DNA of 64,000 bases. Origin: Flabesymbios commensalis. Taxonomy: Eukaryota > Annelida > Polychaeta > Terebellida > Flabelligeridae. Positions 43,851 to 56,059 of the stretch are shown here, one piece after another. A program made the position numbers and the translations under genes. Below the pieces are notes generated by a model, which searched no databases, was not told the DNA's origin, and saw only the letters and a list, made by a program, of their open reading frames with translations. Location: NCBI GenBank assembly GCA_964017125.1, contig OZ024902.1, positions 102,206,682 to 102,270,681 of the forward strand. The letters are read 5' to 3'. The stretch's first letter is position 1, and each line of letters starts with the position of its first letter.

Positions 43851-44509
43851 GATTATTTGTTATTGAGGAGGGTATGAAAACGGCACACAGACACAAAGTG
43901 TCTGACCCCCACAACACAAACTTACGAATGCATCGTAAGAGCACATATGAATTCCAACCTCTCATCTGTCTAATCCACCATTACTTGCGGCATCAGAAAC
44001 AACACTAATTCTAAATAATGAAGTGCTATATAGTCTGAAATTTAGTTTTTAAATTGAAATTAGGATGTCTACAGAAGTGAAACTTGAAATTTACATGTAA
44101 TGAATGGATAACCAAATAATTAAAATTTCCAAATGTATATAATAAGGGACACATTATCATAACATCTATTGTATTTATAATTCCTGAAGCAAGTCTGAGT
44201 AGTGTTTTGACTGGATGGATTTATATGTCAGTGGAATTTTATTTTCTGTAAGTGTAAAATCTGACCACAGAAGTATACAGACCTCATTTTGAGCTGACCT
44301 AGGTATTGCAGACACACTTTGAAAAGACCACAAAACATAGATTTAGAAGGATTTGAAGCAAATTAGAAACATGAGGAAATGGTCCACATCTTGAGTATTG
44401 CTGTATTCACTAAACATGGTGTTTACATATACATTCAAAAGCAAGATCTAAAGAATTCTAAAAAAATAAAAATAATAATAATAATAATAATTTCTTACTC
44501 ACGCAGTTA

Positions 44510-45361
44510 TTGACGAAAAAGCAAAATTTTAGCTTTTTCTTCTCTTCTACGGGAGAAGAAAAAGGACATAAATCATTCACATTTAAAGTAATTCCACCTG
44601 TAAGAATGAGCTTGTGGATATTGTATCAAAAACCGACTGGCCGAAATCAGGTTGGCAAATCACTCCCCATCATGTTTTCCATTGTTAGAACAGCTGGCGC
44701 AAGTCCTGCGGAACTAACAAATGGAAAATCATATGTTTGGTTCTTCACAAAGTTTATTGCATCTGGCGCAAGTCCGGATGCATCCTGCCCATACTTACTA
44801 GCACTGATTTCAGCAGCTGGCGCAAATCCTGATGCTAGAATAAACTAATTCCACCTGTAAGAATGAGCTTGTGGATATTGTATCAGAAACCGACTGGCCG
44901 AAATCGGGTTGGCAAATCACTCCCCATCATGTTTTCCATTGTTAGAACAGCTGGCGCAAGTCCTGCCGAACTAACAAATGGAAAATCATATGTTTGGTTC
45001 TTCACAAAGTTTATTGCATCCGGCGCAAGTCCGGATGCATCCTGCCCATCCTTGCTAGCACTGATTTCAGCAGCTGGTGCAAATCCTGATGCTAGATTAA
45101 ACTAATTCCACCTGTAAGAATAAGCTTGTGGATATTGTATCAAAAACCAACTGGCCCAAATCCAGTTGGCAAATCACTCCCCATCATGTTTGCTATAGTT
45201 AGAACAGCTGGCGCAAGTCGTGCCGAACTAACAAATGAATAATCATATGTTTGGTTCTTCATGAAGTTCATTGCATCTGGCGCAAGTCCGGATGCATCCT
45301 GTCTATCATTACTAGCACTGATTTCAGCAGCTGGCGCAAGTCCTGATGCTAGATTAATCAA
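44510..45361. repeat. Tandem 257-bp repeat, three copies, with CTGGCGCAAGTCC sub-repeats
   Basis: Units start with ATTCCACCTGTAAGAATGAG or a one-base variant at 44591, 44848 and 45105. Each contains three shorter related blocks (AGCTGGCGCAAGTCCTGC, CTGGCGCAAGTCCGGATGC, GCTGGCGCAAATCCTGATGC). Both strands stay open over most of each unit, but 257 is not a multiple of three, so no long protein spans the array. I treat it as a satellite-like repeat. Confidence 0.85.
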
Positions 45362-45654
45362 GCTAGACAGAGAGCATCATGTAGTTGGCGTATAAGGCAT
45401 GCAATAATTACTGCGGCCTGTAACAACTGGCCAAGTCTTGTTGTAACTGACCTTGTATTTATTGACTAATAATATGTTCTTGCAGTAGTTTAATTGAATA
45501 ATTATATTGCTTTTACCTTACACTCCTACACTTGGATACTCTTCCGAATTATTTTAATTTACAAATTATTTATTATATATATATATATCTAAGTAAGAAT
45601 GATGAAAGATTTAATTCTTGTGGCCATTTTTTTTTTTTTTTTTTTTTTTTGATC

Positions 45655-46680
45655 ACTAAGCTTTACAAAACAAACAACAAAGAAGAAAACTTAAAAAGAA
45701 AAAGGTGACCCAAAACATAATTTCGTAGGATCCACTTGAAACCTAAGGTCACTTTGGCAAAGCCAGAGAATGGCCTACAGGAAAACCAGCCCCTGGGATT
45801 ATTCCAGAGTCATCACAAATTGGCATAATTGCATTAATTATACAAAATGAAATCAAGAGATTATCAACTATATCTCTTCTCATTAATTTAAATTATTACT
45901 AATGAGAACGTTAAATCTTAACTTCCTAACATGAATTATTTTTAAATATCCTTATGAGCACTAATATTGTATATTTTAATTTGAGATTAAGAGTGGCTGG
46001 TATGTATGCTTCATTGACCAAAAGTAACAAAAAAAGAAAACTCCATTCAAAGAGGAAAGGTGCCAAAAACATAGTTTTGACAAAGACCTATCTGAAACCG
46101 AAAGCTGTACTGGCGAGGCCAGAAAATAGCCTACAGGAAACAAATCCTGACAGGAATCAGTGGGTCCACCACAAATTGGCATCAGCCAATCGCCTCCAGA
46201 GTTTATCAATTCTTGCTAAATCAAATCCTAGAAACAACAATTGCTCTTCTTATTTATTTATATTATTTGTAAATTTTTGCCCTACAAATCACACGATAAA
46301 ATGTACCCAAAAAAATTAAGTAACAAAGATGAAACTCCAAAAAATGAGGAAAAAGGCCAAAAACATATGTTCCTGACAACAAGACCTATCTGAAACCCCA
46401 TAAGGCCGCAGTGGCAATGCCAAAGAATGGCCCACAGGAAAAACAGTTCCTGAAAGGAATCAGTGAGTCAACCACAAATTGGCATAAATGCATAAAAACA
46501 GCTAAAGTGGTTATCGCCTCAAGAGTTAATCAATCTTTGTTAAACAAATTCTCTGACACAATTATCGTTGATTTATAAAATAATTATTGTCTAAAGTGAA
46601 CGCCATCTCAAATTTTTACTCAGCGAATCACAACAAGTTAACATAGTACTTTTTCACCTGAATGAAACCAAAATTTTTAT
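45655..46680. repeat. Diverged tandem repeat, roughly 300-360-bp period
   Basis: Units begin near 45668, 46022 and 46318, with a partial fourth at 46678, at words like AGTAACAAAGATGAAAACTCC. They share CATA...TTGACAA.ACCTATCTGAAACC, GGCCTACAGGAAA, GGAATCAGTG.GTC.ACCACAAATTGGCAT, and ATCGCCTC.AGAGTT.ATCAAT. A 24-base T run at about 45627-45650 precedes the array. The frame at 45954-46319 lies inside one unit and is not conserved. Confidence 0.75.
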
Positions 46681-47040
46681 ATAACAAAGATGAAACTATT
46701 TTCCATCCCCCTTGACAGATTAAAAGTTATGGAAGCATCATCCAAACCCTAATTTGGATGCAAAAATGCAAATGATTTTTTCATTATGTCATTCCGCAAA
46801 TGTTTGATAAATGAGAAACCGATCAGTGTTACTCTGCATTATGAGAATTCTTGTTTTATGCTCAATTTGTTAAATTTGATAATTTAATAACAACGGAAAT
46901 TCACGATTGAAACAAAGAATGAGTGAACGATAATGTAAGGTTTTGAGACTGACTAGACCACATGGAAAGCCAACAATGTCAATGAGACAAAGATTAGGGT
47001 CATAATCCAAATAATTGGTCAGACAGATTCAATAACAACT
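46490..47040 (+). repeat. Left copy of an old 3.5-kb-spaced duplication
   Basis: It shares ordered blocks with 49970-50850: TGGTTATCGCCTCAA, ATCATCCAAACC..AATTTGGAT against AGTCCAAACCAAATTTAATCC, GTCATTCCGCAAATG against GTCACTCCAAAAATATG, GTGAACGATAATGTAAG against GTGAGCGATAATATAAG, and GGTCATAATCCAAA against AGTCATAATCTAAA. The alignment is patchy, so it is old. Confidence 0.5.
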
Positions 47041-47049
47041 GTAGGATCC

Positions 47050-48400
47050 TGACATCGCTTAATCAATGTGGCAGTCATCCCCAGATTCCTGGACGCAGCC
47101 TGACGGGGATGACCGCCTCGTTGTCATACTGTGGTGTCGTGTGCACGCAGAGCAGCGTGGTGCGGCCCGTAGTATTTTTCCCTCACTTGAAGCGTGATAC
47201 TCAGCGACTGCGGACGTGCCGCAGCTCGCTCTCACCAAGTCATAGAGACGTGCCGTGCGCGGAGGGTTGTGCATTGTGGTTTTAGCATGTTGATCAATTA
47301 AACATGACAAGAGAGAAGACAGTTTCCTAGTTTATTTAATACCGTTGATCGGACGGAGAAGGAAGTTATTTGAGTTTGATGGCAAGATTGGGAGGAGTCT
47401 TTCGTCGGCCGTTATGACCCATAACGGGACCTCGGTGTAAGCTTCAATTCGCCGTATTGGTAACTACGACAACATCCCACACGCCATATTGGTGACCTCG
47501 ACGACTGATTGTTCACGCAACAGCGTTTTCACCTAGACACCGGGTGAAAACTGCTGTTTTCAAGGATAGTTTCATAATTTTAGGGGATTTTTTGAAAAAA
47601 ATTATCCGCATTTTTTTCACAAGGTACGTGAAAGCTGTAGGTCAAAATATATGTATGCCAGTATTAATTAGTTAGAAAGTGTTACCAGATGAGAAGCATG
47701 TTTTTTTTGCGTCGAAAACGGCGTAATTTTCTAAATTTTTGGTCGAAATTCCACGTGATTGGCGCCTTTTCAAGATGGCGGCCTTGCCGATTCTCTAGAA
47801 GAATCTAGAAAATTACTCTTATAGACATAGTCTATCATTTTTATAGTAAGAGTTTGTTTAATGCCTTTATCCTACTAATGCCACTGTAGGCGAGTAGGAG
47901 GGGGGTATTTTCTATAACTTATTTTTATCGTTGATTACCATAATTGGGTAATTGATCTTAAAGTCCACAGACGAAATCTCGTCAAATTTTTTCACGATTT
48001 TTCTAAAAATCGACAGAAAGTTCTACTACCGCTTCGACTCGAGTAACCTTTAATAGGTTTAGGGCCAAAATAAATTGTTTCCCTAAATGAATGTCAATAA
48101 ACGGTCTTATTTGGTCTGCTAAAAATATTCCCAGGACCGTAGGTCAATATTTTGTACTATTATCATATGTTATTTCAGAGAATGCTGAATATTATATTTG
48201 TATTTGGTAGGTGAGCGCCATCTTGGTCGCTGGTCTCCCTAACTTAGCTCAAAGCTCGCCGTGGGCACCCACGTGTCCCCCCCTACCCGGCATGCATCGG
48301 AACAGTGAACCTGTGCCGCCGCACCACATTAGCATAAAGTAAGCCGCCATTTTGATTTGGTGGAGATTATTAGTCACGTGTTCCAAATTATACACGGACA
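47050..48400 (+). promoter_or_regulatory. CpG-rich, promoter-like segment with YY1-type motifs
   Basis: GC and CpG content rise sharply against the flanks at about 47050-47300 and again in parts up to about 48400. CAAGATGGCGGC at 47771-47782 is a strong YY1-type core. GCGCCATCTTGG at about 48207-48220 and GCCGCCATTTTGAT at about 48343-48356 are inverse forms. GTCACGTG at about 48373 is an E-box. Such clusters mark broad promoters of housekeeping genes in animals. The gene driven could be the ORF at 49677. No TATA-like start was picked. Confidence 0.4.
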
Positions 48401-49676
48401 GCTTGTAATAAAAAAATTTTTAATTGTTTGTAAATTTTCTTTTTCAACACGATTGAGGGAGAAAATGTGTAAATAAGTCGTTTCGAAAACGAAATTCTGT
48501 CACTAATTGGTGAGATTTTTTATTCACTTTGAAACGCTTTTGGTGTTTGTAATCGTGCTAGGCTATTCAGCGCCTTATTAAGGCACGCAGTAGCTGATGA
48601 ATATGCTAATGTGAGGCGAGACAGGGATGCTGACTGTATACTATGTACGCATCGCTCAAAGCTTACCGTTGCAGACTATAAGCCACACGCTGCCTGCCGT
48701 ACAGGCTGTGAGCGCCGATCATACACACACACACCCAACACAAGCGACATAAACCAACCGCCATCGAACACAGTCGGTTTATACGTCAATCAATGAATCG
48801 ATGCGAGCGATTGATTCGGACGTTTATGAAGTGATTCGGTGATGAATGTACCATTATAAAAAAAAAAAACGTGGAATGTTCATCACAGATATCATTTTTC
48901 AGCGAAATGCTACACTTTATCATTTATCAACATAGACTACTGTCAGTCACGTTTTAGATACTATTCTTAAATCACAAATGTCACTATTTTTCTTCGCAGT
49001 CACATTTAGTCTATCAGTTTGAGAACGAAATTTTCTCATGATAGTTATTTCTGAAGCTTAAATTTTTATATAAATACAGAAATATTCGATTTGACAGTTG
49101 CGCTATTGCGAAACATTGCAAATATTTGAATGTGTTTTTCGACTTGTGTGAAAATATTTTTTTTCACCCAGGTCGATTTACAAAAACTATTATAATAGCT
49201 TAGCATAGCTTATCACAGTTATATCTGGCATATTGTTTTTATGTACCACTGCGACCTACGGTTTTCACGCTACCATTTTGCATGTGTGTGACTCAGTGAA
49301 AACGTTTTATGTCTCATATAGACCTACAGTTTTCATTTTAATTAATACATACCTTTTGTGAATTTGTGAACAGCACTTAGGCGAAATTTCAACGACACAT
49401 ATTTCTGCAACTAATCTGCAACCCCCGTTTCTCGCACCATGCGACATAGCATGAGCATTTGCTAAAGTCTACACTTCTAACTTCAACATATTACAGACAT
49501 ATTTCATCTGATTTTTACGGCATTGCACAACCTGTCCGCGCACGGCGCGTCAAAAATAGTTGGCATGTGTTAATACGACATGCCATTTTAAACACATTTG
49601 GGGTAGGCACAGAGCCAATAGGCCAGCTACCCCAGGTGCTTCATTAATTAAATAATTTCACAAACACTATTTCATC

Positions 49677-49898
49677 ATGTCTAAGCAGTACGACAGCGAA
49701 GGATTCATGTCATCGCCTCTAGAAGGTGCGGGTGCTAGACCAAAAGATAGCTATCATCCTGACAGTGAAGACTATGAGGTTCAATTCCGAGCAGCTGATG
49801 AGGAATATCAACGCCTTAAAGCCGATTTTGCTCCGATTACTCGTGATCAAGCTGTTATCAAATATATACACAAACTATTAAAAATATTTGTAACATAA
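49677..49898 (+). CDS. Hypothetical 73-residue protein, possible first coding exon
   Basis: The ORF starts at an ATG with A at -3 and encodes MSKQYDSEGFMSSPLEGAGA, then RPKDSYHPDSEDYEVQFRAA, DEEYQRLKADFAPITRDQAV, and an AT-rich tail IKYIHKLLKIFVT. The first 60 residues are acidic, hydrophilic and protein-like, with base composition unlike the flanks; the last dozen look like read-through into intron or UTR. No good donor was identified after DQAV. AATAAA lies at 49931-49936. It stands 1.3-2.6 kb downstream of the promoter-like segment on the same strand. I do not recognise the family. Confidence 0.4.
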   Translation: MSKQYDSEGFMSSPLEGAGARPKDSYHPDSEDYEVQFRAADEEYQRLKADFAPITRDQAVIKYIHKLLKIFVT

Positions 49899-49969
49899 AT
49901 TTTATTTATAGATCTTTATAGTCATAAAAAAATAAAGTAGGGGGCCTATAGACAGCTACAAATTTTTAA

Positions 49970-50850
49970 TGTGCAAATGGTTATCGCCTCAAAAAGTTCA
50001 AATCTTGCTATTTTAAATCAAATTTAAAACTGGTGAACTATCACCACTCTCATTGATTTAAATTAAATCAAAATTATATGGTCATTGTGCTTTTAACTTA
50101 ATTTAAAGTTACCACTAGCGCTTAAATTTCTAAGATTGTATATTTTTTAGTCTACATTTTATTAAAATCATGAAAGAACAGTCCAAACCAAATTTAATCC
50201 AGATGAATTTTGTATTATGAATTTGTCACTCCAAAAATATGTCACTAGTGACTGGAAGTGCTGCCGACTATTACACTAATAATGACGATTCAACCAGTCT
50301 AATGGTAGACTAGTCTACATCATATATTTTAATTTTTATTCCATGAAAATGAGGTTAAGCAGCGCAAATTTTTTGATTTCATGAAATGAAACGAAAAGCG
50401 ATTAGACTAGGCCTATATACGTTTTTGTAGACAGCTACAATTTTGTAATGTGCAATGTCTAGAATTAGACTATTAGATTTAAAATGAATTAGACCAAAGT
50501 CTAGTCCTAGCCCTGGCCTAGGGCGGCTAGGCCAGGAGCCTATGGCCATAGTCTATACTAAACTATAGTATAGTCTGAGTCTACTAACAGTTAGAGTAAC
50601 AATTAGAGCCGAGTCTAGACTATATCTAAACTCCAGTAACTTTGACATTTGATTAACAGCGCGTACGGATAATACTATTATTAATAGTTAATGAAAACGC
50701 AAATTCAACGTGAGCGATAATATAAGAATTTGAAGTGGACTTAACCAGGTGACTGCGACCTGATCCATGTGGGGGATGTCAATCGAAGTCATAATCTAAA
50801 AAACCACTGACACATGGTTGAACATATTCAAAAACAATGCAAAACTATAA
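49970..50850 (+). repeat. Right copy of the old duplication
   Basis: Counterpart of 46490-47040 (blocks listed there), extended by internal AGTCTAGAC-like words and TAGACAGCTACAA duplicates (about 49951 and 50430). Non-coding. Confidence 0.5.
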
Positions 50851-52190
50851 CTATCATATAAAAGAACTATTGAAACGTATATAAAATACAAGATTTTCTT
50901 GATAGACATAGAATCTGCTATATAAATTTATATTTCTTTCGGATTAATTTTTGGTTTGGACCACCCTCAAGATTTCATTGCTAAAAGAGACCGTTACAAA
51001 CAAATCGAGATCCGAACAAACCACGAATTACATAGCTTGGGATTCGCCTAAGATTAATAATCTATTTTGTGTCCGATAAAAAGAGCTTTCATTTTACGAA
51101 AACTCTGTATTTGTTTAATTTGTAATTTAAGACTAAGCAATTTAGAAATCTTGAAGTTTAAACGGCTATTAAACGGATTAAAGCGCCGACGCGCTTAGCG
51201 GTTTAGGGGGTTGGTAAATTAGGTGTAGGCCTAGCGGCGACAACTCAGGAAGGTGATGACACTGCCCCAAGAAGAGATCCGACAGGACCCCAGGAAGATA
51301 ATGAGTAGCACTAAAGCTATGTGATCGACTCCAATAACACTCATAAAGGGTGTTGGCACAACACGTGACTGATGACGGAAGTCGATAGGATCTACTTGCA
51401 AACGCTGAATGTTAAACCATTTCAGCGCTAAAATGTGTGTTTGAATAAAGTAAATAGATGTCAGTAATTAACCGTTATAGCACGAATCGTTACTGCACGA
51501 TGCAACCATGGATAACACGATGCAACCATGGATCCCCCAAATTTTTTTGCCATTTTTCCAGAAAAATCGTGTAATAAATATTTCAACAACCGATTGAGCA
51601 TGACATTTTCAGCTAACTTTTATTTAGCACAGCGAGTACAAAAGGTATGTAGTATATATCAAGTGTAGGACAGACCGTCAGGATCCCAAGAAGGCAATTT
51701 TAGGTGCCTCAGCATGTACCAATTAATGATATACCCCCTTAATTATGGCCCAAATTAGTGATTAATTAGCATACCAAGTCCACGCACAAAGACAATGGCA
51801 CAGACAAGGTGGTTGGTGGTAGAGCCCGAATTCATCGTTCTTATGTGTTAAATCCTGTACTAAATGAGCTCAAGAAAGTGTTTTATTGGTGCTAATTACA
51901 GATTTAGGCCTAATTAGCATAATCTGTGCATAAAAATCTCAATGGCATGATAATCTCGGATATATAGTGCGTCAGAATAAACAATACTTAAATGCCAAAG
52001 CCTGTACAAAACCTAACCTACTTTAAGGTTTGGGTAAAATAGTAGTTTTTTTCAATTTCTGCAAAATTAATGGTAAATTAAGTGACTGTAATATGTTAAA
52101 AACAGTGCAAACCGTACGTACACAGATTACTGTGCAGCCTGTTCCAGCCAGACACAGACGGTACGCGTGTATCATAATGCGGACAGCTCT
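50851..52190. other. Stretch without recognised gene
   Basis: GCGCCGACGCGCTTAGCGGTTT near 51182 is a GC-rich patch. ACGATGCAACCATGGATAAC/ACGATGCAACCATGGATCCC near 51496-51535 is a short direct duplication. No coding support. Confidence 0.4.
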
Positions 52191-52300
52191 CCCAGCAAAC
52201 ATGAAGACTTGACCCGATGTTGTTTCAATGTTGGTCCAGCGCCGTTGGCGGTGGGCCAATAGTGAAACAGCGATAGGGTCGAATCCTCGCGTTTGCTGGG
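52191..52300. mobile_element. Palindromic MITE, complete copy (CCCAGCAAAC family)
   Basis: CCCAGCAAACATGAAGACTT to AATCCTCGCGTTTGCTGGG, 110 bp. The centre is AATGTTGGTCCAGCGCCGTT and GGCGGTGGGCCAATAGT. Both arms are intact. The flanking dinucleotide is CT, not TA. The minus-strand 122-codon frame crossing it is a by-product. Confidence 0.85.
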
Positions 52301-53850
52301 CTCCACACAGGTGTCTGTCTACACCCACCCCTCCCCCACCATAATATTCTCGCCAGCCGATCAGGGTACTTCTAGCAAGACAGCCGGCCAATCACAAGCT
52401 TACTACAATACTTGAAATTGAGAGCGGGGGACATATGACGTCAACCATCTGCACATTCTAACATGCGAAGTAGCAGTGTCTAGGGTGAGCAGTGTATGCA
52501 AACTGTTGATGAAATTAATTATAAGTCAGAATTTGTTCATTAGGCATTGAACTATTCTAGGGGATGCTGCATTTGATATCTGGTTATGTGGAGAGGGGGG
52601 GGGGGGACTATATTATTTTGATTGAAACGTTTGTTGTCCAGCTATTGATAAAGCAATATTGAGAGTTGTGCATAAAATAATTACTCAAGGATACTTATAA
52701 AATGCTGACGGAGCCCATACGAGTTTTTCAAAAAAATCGGTAATTTAATAAATAGTTTGAAAGAGAAAAATAGCCATGAAAATTAAATTGTGAAAAAATT
52801 ATACGCAAACAAATTGCACAACTGAGAGTAAAATTCATATAGATCAAATGTTGCGTCTCTGGGACATTAGTATATACGTTCGACTATTAGCTGGTAATAA
52901 GTCGATATGATCTGGATATGATCTTGAAAAAAAATAAAGATGGTTCGTAGTTCGTACATTTATATTGAAAGCTAGCATTATTGATGACTGGTTGGTTGCT
53001 TGGCTGGGTTATTTTCATCAATGAGTGCGCTTTATTTTTTTAGCACTATGCTTTTTTGCATATATATAAACTTTAATGAATTAGGTGTGAAAAGTGTGTC
53101 ATGAGAAAACCCCATGAAAAGATTTTTCAATCGGTGTTTGTAGCCATCTGTTTAATTTATGTCAAGCGTTCATAAATGTATCATTTTGCTCAGAATAAAT
53201 AATAAGTTGTTTGTCCAAATATTCTGATAACTAGCATTATTTGTCGACTCTTTTTGTGTGGAAATGCTTGTTTTATATTCGAGAAAGTGAAGTTTACCTA
53301 AGCACGGTAGAACTATTATATAATGTTATTGCAGTATATATTATTACTGTGCTAATTAAGACTAGCGTAACATTTGAATCTCATTATAATCTATTAGCAG
53401 TATCTTGTTATCTCGACCACTTTTTCTCAGCAAGTTTCAAAATTTAGGTAGGCCTATTAGCGTTTGAAGCAGTATGTTGATGGTATTGCTTGTTCATATC
53501 TACATTGTTCCAACCTGTTCAAATACATGGAGTGTACATTGCTGCAGACGATATGCAATTACAGATTATTACATGTATTATTATTATACTATATTGTTCC
53601 TATATGTAGAAAATTAACTTTTATTTACAGACAGCTTGGCAATAACCACTTGATCCAATTATTATGGGTAGTTTTCCTTCAATTGAAGCTGGGAATTACG
53701 TCAGCAACATTAGGTTCAAAAACATAATGAGTGACCTATTAATAACGCAACCCTTATGAAAGTGCTAGACGTTGATACTGGTACAAGTAAATAAATAAAT
53801 AATTGGTCATAGGGTTGTTCACATATGAGATGATTTCGATGAGGTAATTA
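52301..53850. other. AT-rich stretch, no gene called
   Basis: Frames at 53241-53447 and 53464-53727 are in AT-rich DNA and show no family resemblance. A G tract is at about 52596-52605. Confidence 0.4.
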
Positions 53851-54035
53851 TCTGACTTTCTGACTAACGGGCCTTCTGACAAACAGGCCTTCTGACCAGT
53901 CATCCTTACTTATTTTCTGACTAACGGGCCTTCTGACAATCGGGCCTTCTGACTAATCATCCTTACTGATTTTCTGACTAACCGGCTTCTGTCTAACGGG
54001 CCTTCTGACTAATAGGCCTTCTGACTAAAAGGCGG
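53850..54035. repeat. Tandem array of TTCTGACTAACGGGCC units
   Basis: About nine units of 15-16 bases (TTCTGACTAACGGGCC and variants such as TTCTGACAAACAGGCC). A larger period, with CATCCTTACTTATTTTCTGA against CATCCTTACTGATTTTCTGA, is about 65 bases. In form it resembles the GTTCGGCCCC arrays at 25066 and 26260. Confidence 0.85.
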
Positions 54036-54687
54036 ACACCGGGCGGACGGATGGAAGGGTGAAACTATTTCCACTATTTCGGTATGTGCCCTATAGGCCT
54101 AGTGGAAATGCAACACATTGAAAACAATGTATTATATATATGTGAAACATTTAGTCAGAAATAAACACATATCATTCGGTTTTACCTCATTCCGAAACAT
54201 GGGTATTTTATAAGCTTAAATTAAAGTTCTTTGGACGTTATCTTGTGCCAAAGCATAAAGTATCCAATATGTCAGCTATAAATAATATTGAGTTTAAGAC
54301 AACCATTAAAGTTAAATCATATTTTGATGTTTTGAATTAGTCAAATAATAAATTATCGTCACTTGAACTGGCTGTCTCGTCACTTGATGATATAATATTG
54401 TCATCCCCTAATAACTAAAACATCTGTATTATATGCACGAATGACCACATCATTATATAGTCCTACATTATCAATTGCTTCTGTGCTACATAAGTAAGTT
54501 TTAACGACACATATGAAAATATATATATATATATTTAAACCAATATAGTACATCATCAATGTCATAAAAATCAACAATTGGAACCGTTTTGCTAATCAGC
54601 TTATAGATATCAGCAAGAATACATAGCACATCATCTTGACATCAGTAATCAGGTAATGTGTTTGTATATATGTAACAACAATACCAA

Positions 54688-54980
54688 AGGGCGGGGGCCT
54701 GGTGCCTGCTTGGAAAATCAGAGAACGCAGATTCGTCTCCTGCTTTGGCATTCCAAGTTTCAAAGAACAAAATGTTTTCTCCCTGCTCAATCGTAAAGAT
54801 GGAATATTGTGGGCAGCCTACATGACCGAGAGATAACGTGCTTGGCCGCAGACCAACAGGGCTTAATTTCAAATCATGTGTCTGGAGGGCAGTGTCACCT
54901 CATTCATATCACCATCCTCAGGAGGTTTTTCTGGCCCAGTTTAGCCTATATGTAAACAAATGTGACGTAAAACCCCATCC
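54688..54980 (+). mobile_element. SINE with two tRNA-like heads, copy 2
   Basis: Collinear with the minus-strand copy at 40415-40722: GGGCGGGGGCCT, a decayed first unit, AACAAAATGTTTTCTCCC, GACCGAGAGATAACGTGCTT with AGGGCTTAATTTCAAATC (second tRNA-like unit, B box eroded), GTCTGGAGGGCAGTGTCA, ACCATCCTCAGGAGGTTTTT, and CCCAGTTTAGCCTATATGTA. The promoter boxes are more decayed than in copy 1, so it is older or less constrained. Confidence 0.75.
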
Positions 54981-56055
54981 ATTTTATTTCATTACATTTG
55001 ATAAAGCCAACTAACACCTTACTCGACATTTGCCTGATAACATTATAGTAACATTGCAGCAAAGATCGTGTGAGTTGAGAAAGCCTTCATGGGTCTTTAT
55101 CCTTGGGTCGATCTACTGTAAGTATTGTGATTATCGTAATTGCATTACGTAAGAGGGTGTAGTAAAAGTGCATTACGGTTACATGTGATAATGATGGATT
55201 AGGGCTGCTGTAGATTTCACGGCTGAGTAAGAAACATTAAAAGACGATTTTGTTAGGTCTATTTAAGGCAGAAGAATTGAAATTGAAGAATAAAGACTTC
55301 GTGAAAATTCCTGGCTAACTGGGGCCTATTTAAAGACCCAGAATAAATAATAATTGCACATCTACTCTTGTATGTACATAATTTTTACATTGTAGTCCTG
55401 TAAAAATGATTTTTTGTCAAGCATTTTTCATTACGTGCAGTGGGCCTACTTCAGAATGTGTGTAAAATAAGCAAAATGTATGATGGGAATCGAACATATA
55501 ATATAAATTCCAATGATGGATGAGATATAAATATATACTACCGGCCTATACATATTTCATTTTCATGATATGCAATTTGGAGCAAGATATACATTCTCTG
55601 ACACACCTGTAGCTGATATTTTGCAATGCTGTTGACAAGTTTCAAGGCCCCTGGGCCTCTTAAAAATGACCTTATAAATATATAATATTTTACAGATATT
55701 ACAGGGTTTGGCTGCACACTTCAAGACAAAGATCGCCAAGACAGTCAGTAGCTTTTGAATCTGGTAACTTAGCCTATCTGCAAGGTTTTTGAAATGCCAC
55801 TTTTCAGTGAAAACAGCTACATCTGAATTTTTTCGTGACGGCATTTTTTCATTGCCATTGTAGTACATGTACCGACATTATAGTTGTGAGCTTTCAACGC
55901 AAGATATAGTTTTTCAGGCCTCAGCCAAAATTTCGGCGGATGCCTATTGTCGTCACCAGGCGCGTTTCTCCGTCTGTCCACCACTTTTAGCACTATAATT
56001 TGTTCCGCATAACTGCAATGCACATTAAACTTCACATACAGGTTAATCATGACTA
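54981..56055. other. Stretch without recognised gene
   Basis: Overlapping minus-strand frames at 55563-55868 and 55817-56050 (containing KMPSRKNSD and VVDRRRNAPGDDNRHPPKFW) have no recognised domain. They are recorded only as weak possibilities. Confidence 0.35.
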
Positions 56056-56059
56056 AAGC

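Noticed and set aside
44510-45105. Two related plus-strand proteins of 112 and 80 residues
   Set aside because: They are frames inside a 257-bp tandem repeat whose length is not a multiple of three, and the opposite strand is equally open.
45954-46319. 121-codon plus-strand frame
   Set aside because: It falls inside one unit of a diverged tandem array, and neighbouring units do not keep the frame.
47059-47310. Minus-strand 83-codon frame in GC-rich DNA
   Set aside because: Open frames are expected in CpG-rich sequence. There is no splice context or family resemblance, and promoter-like motifs explain the composition better.
46490-50850. Terminal repeats of an old LTR-type element
   Set aside because: The flanks differ in length, the match is patchy, and no coding part, primer site or short target duplication was recognised. 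A duplication is the simpler reading.
52023-52391. Minus-strand 122-codon frame
   Set aside because: It runs through the palindromic MITE at 52191-52300 and has no domain.
53850-54035. CRISPR-like array
   Set aside because: The units are 15-16 bp with almost no unique spacers, and the genome is animal. It is a minisatellite.
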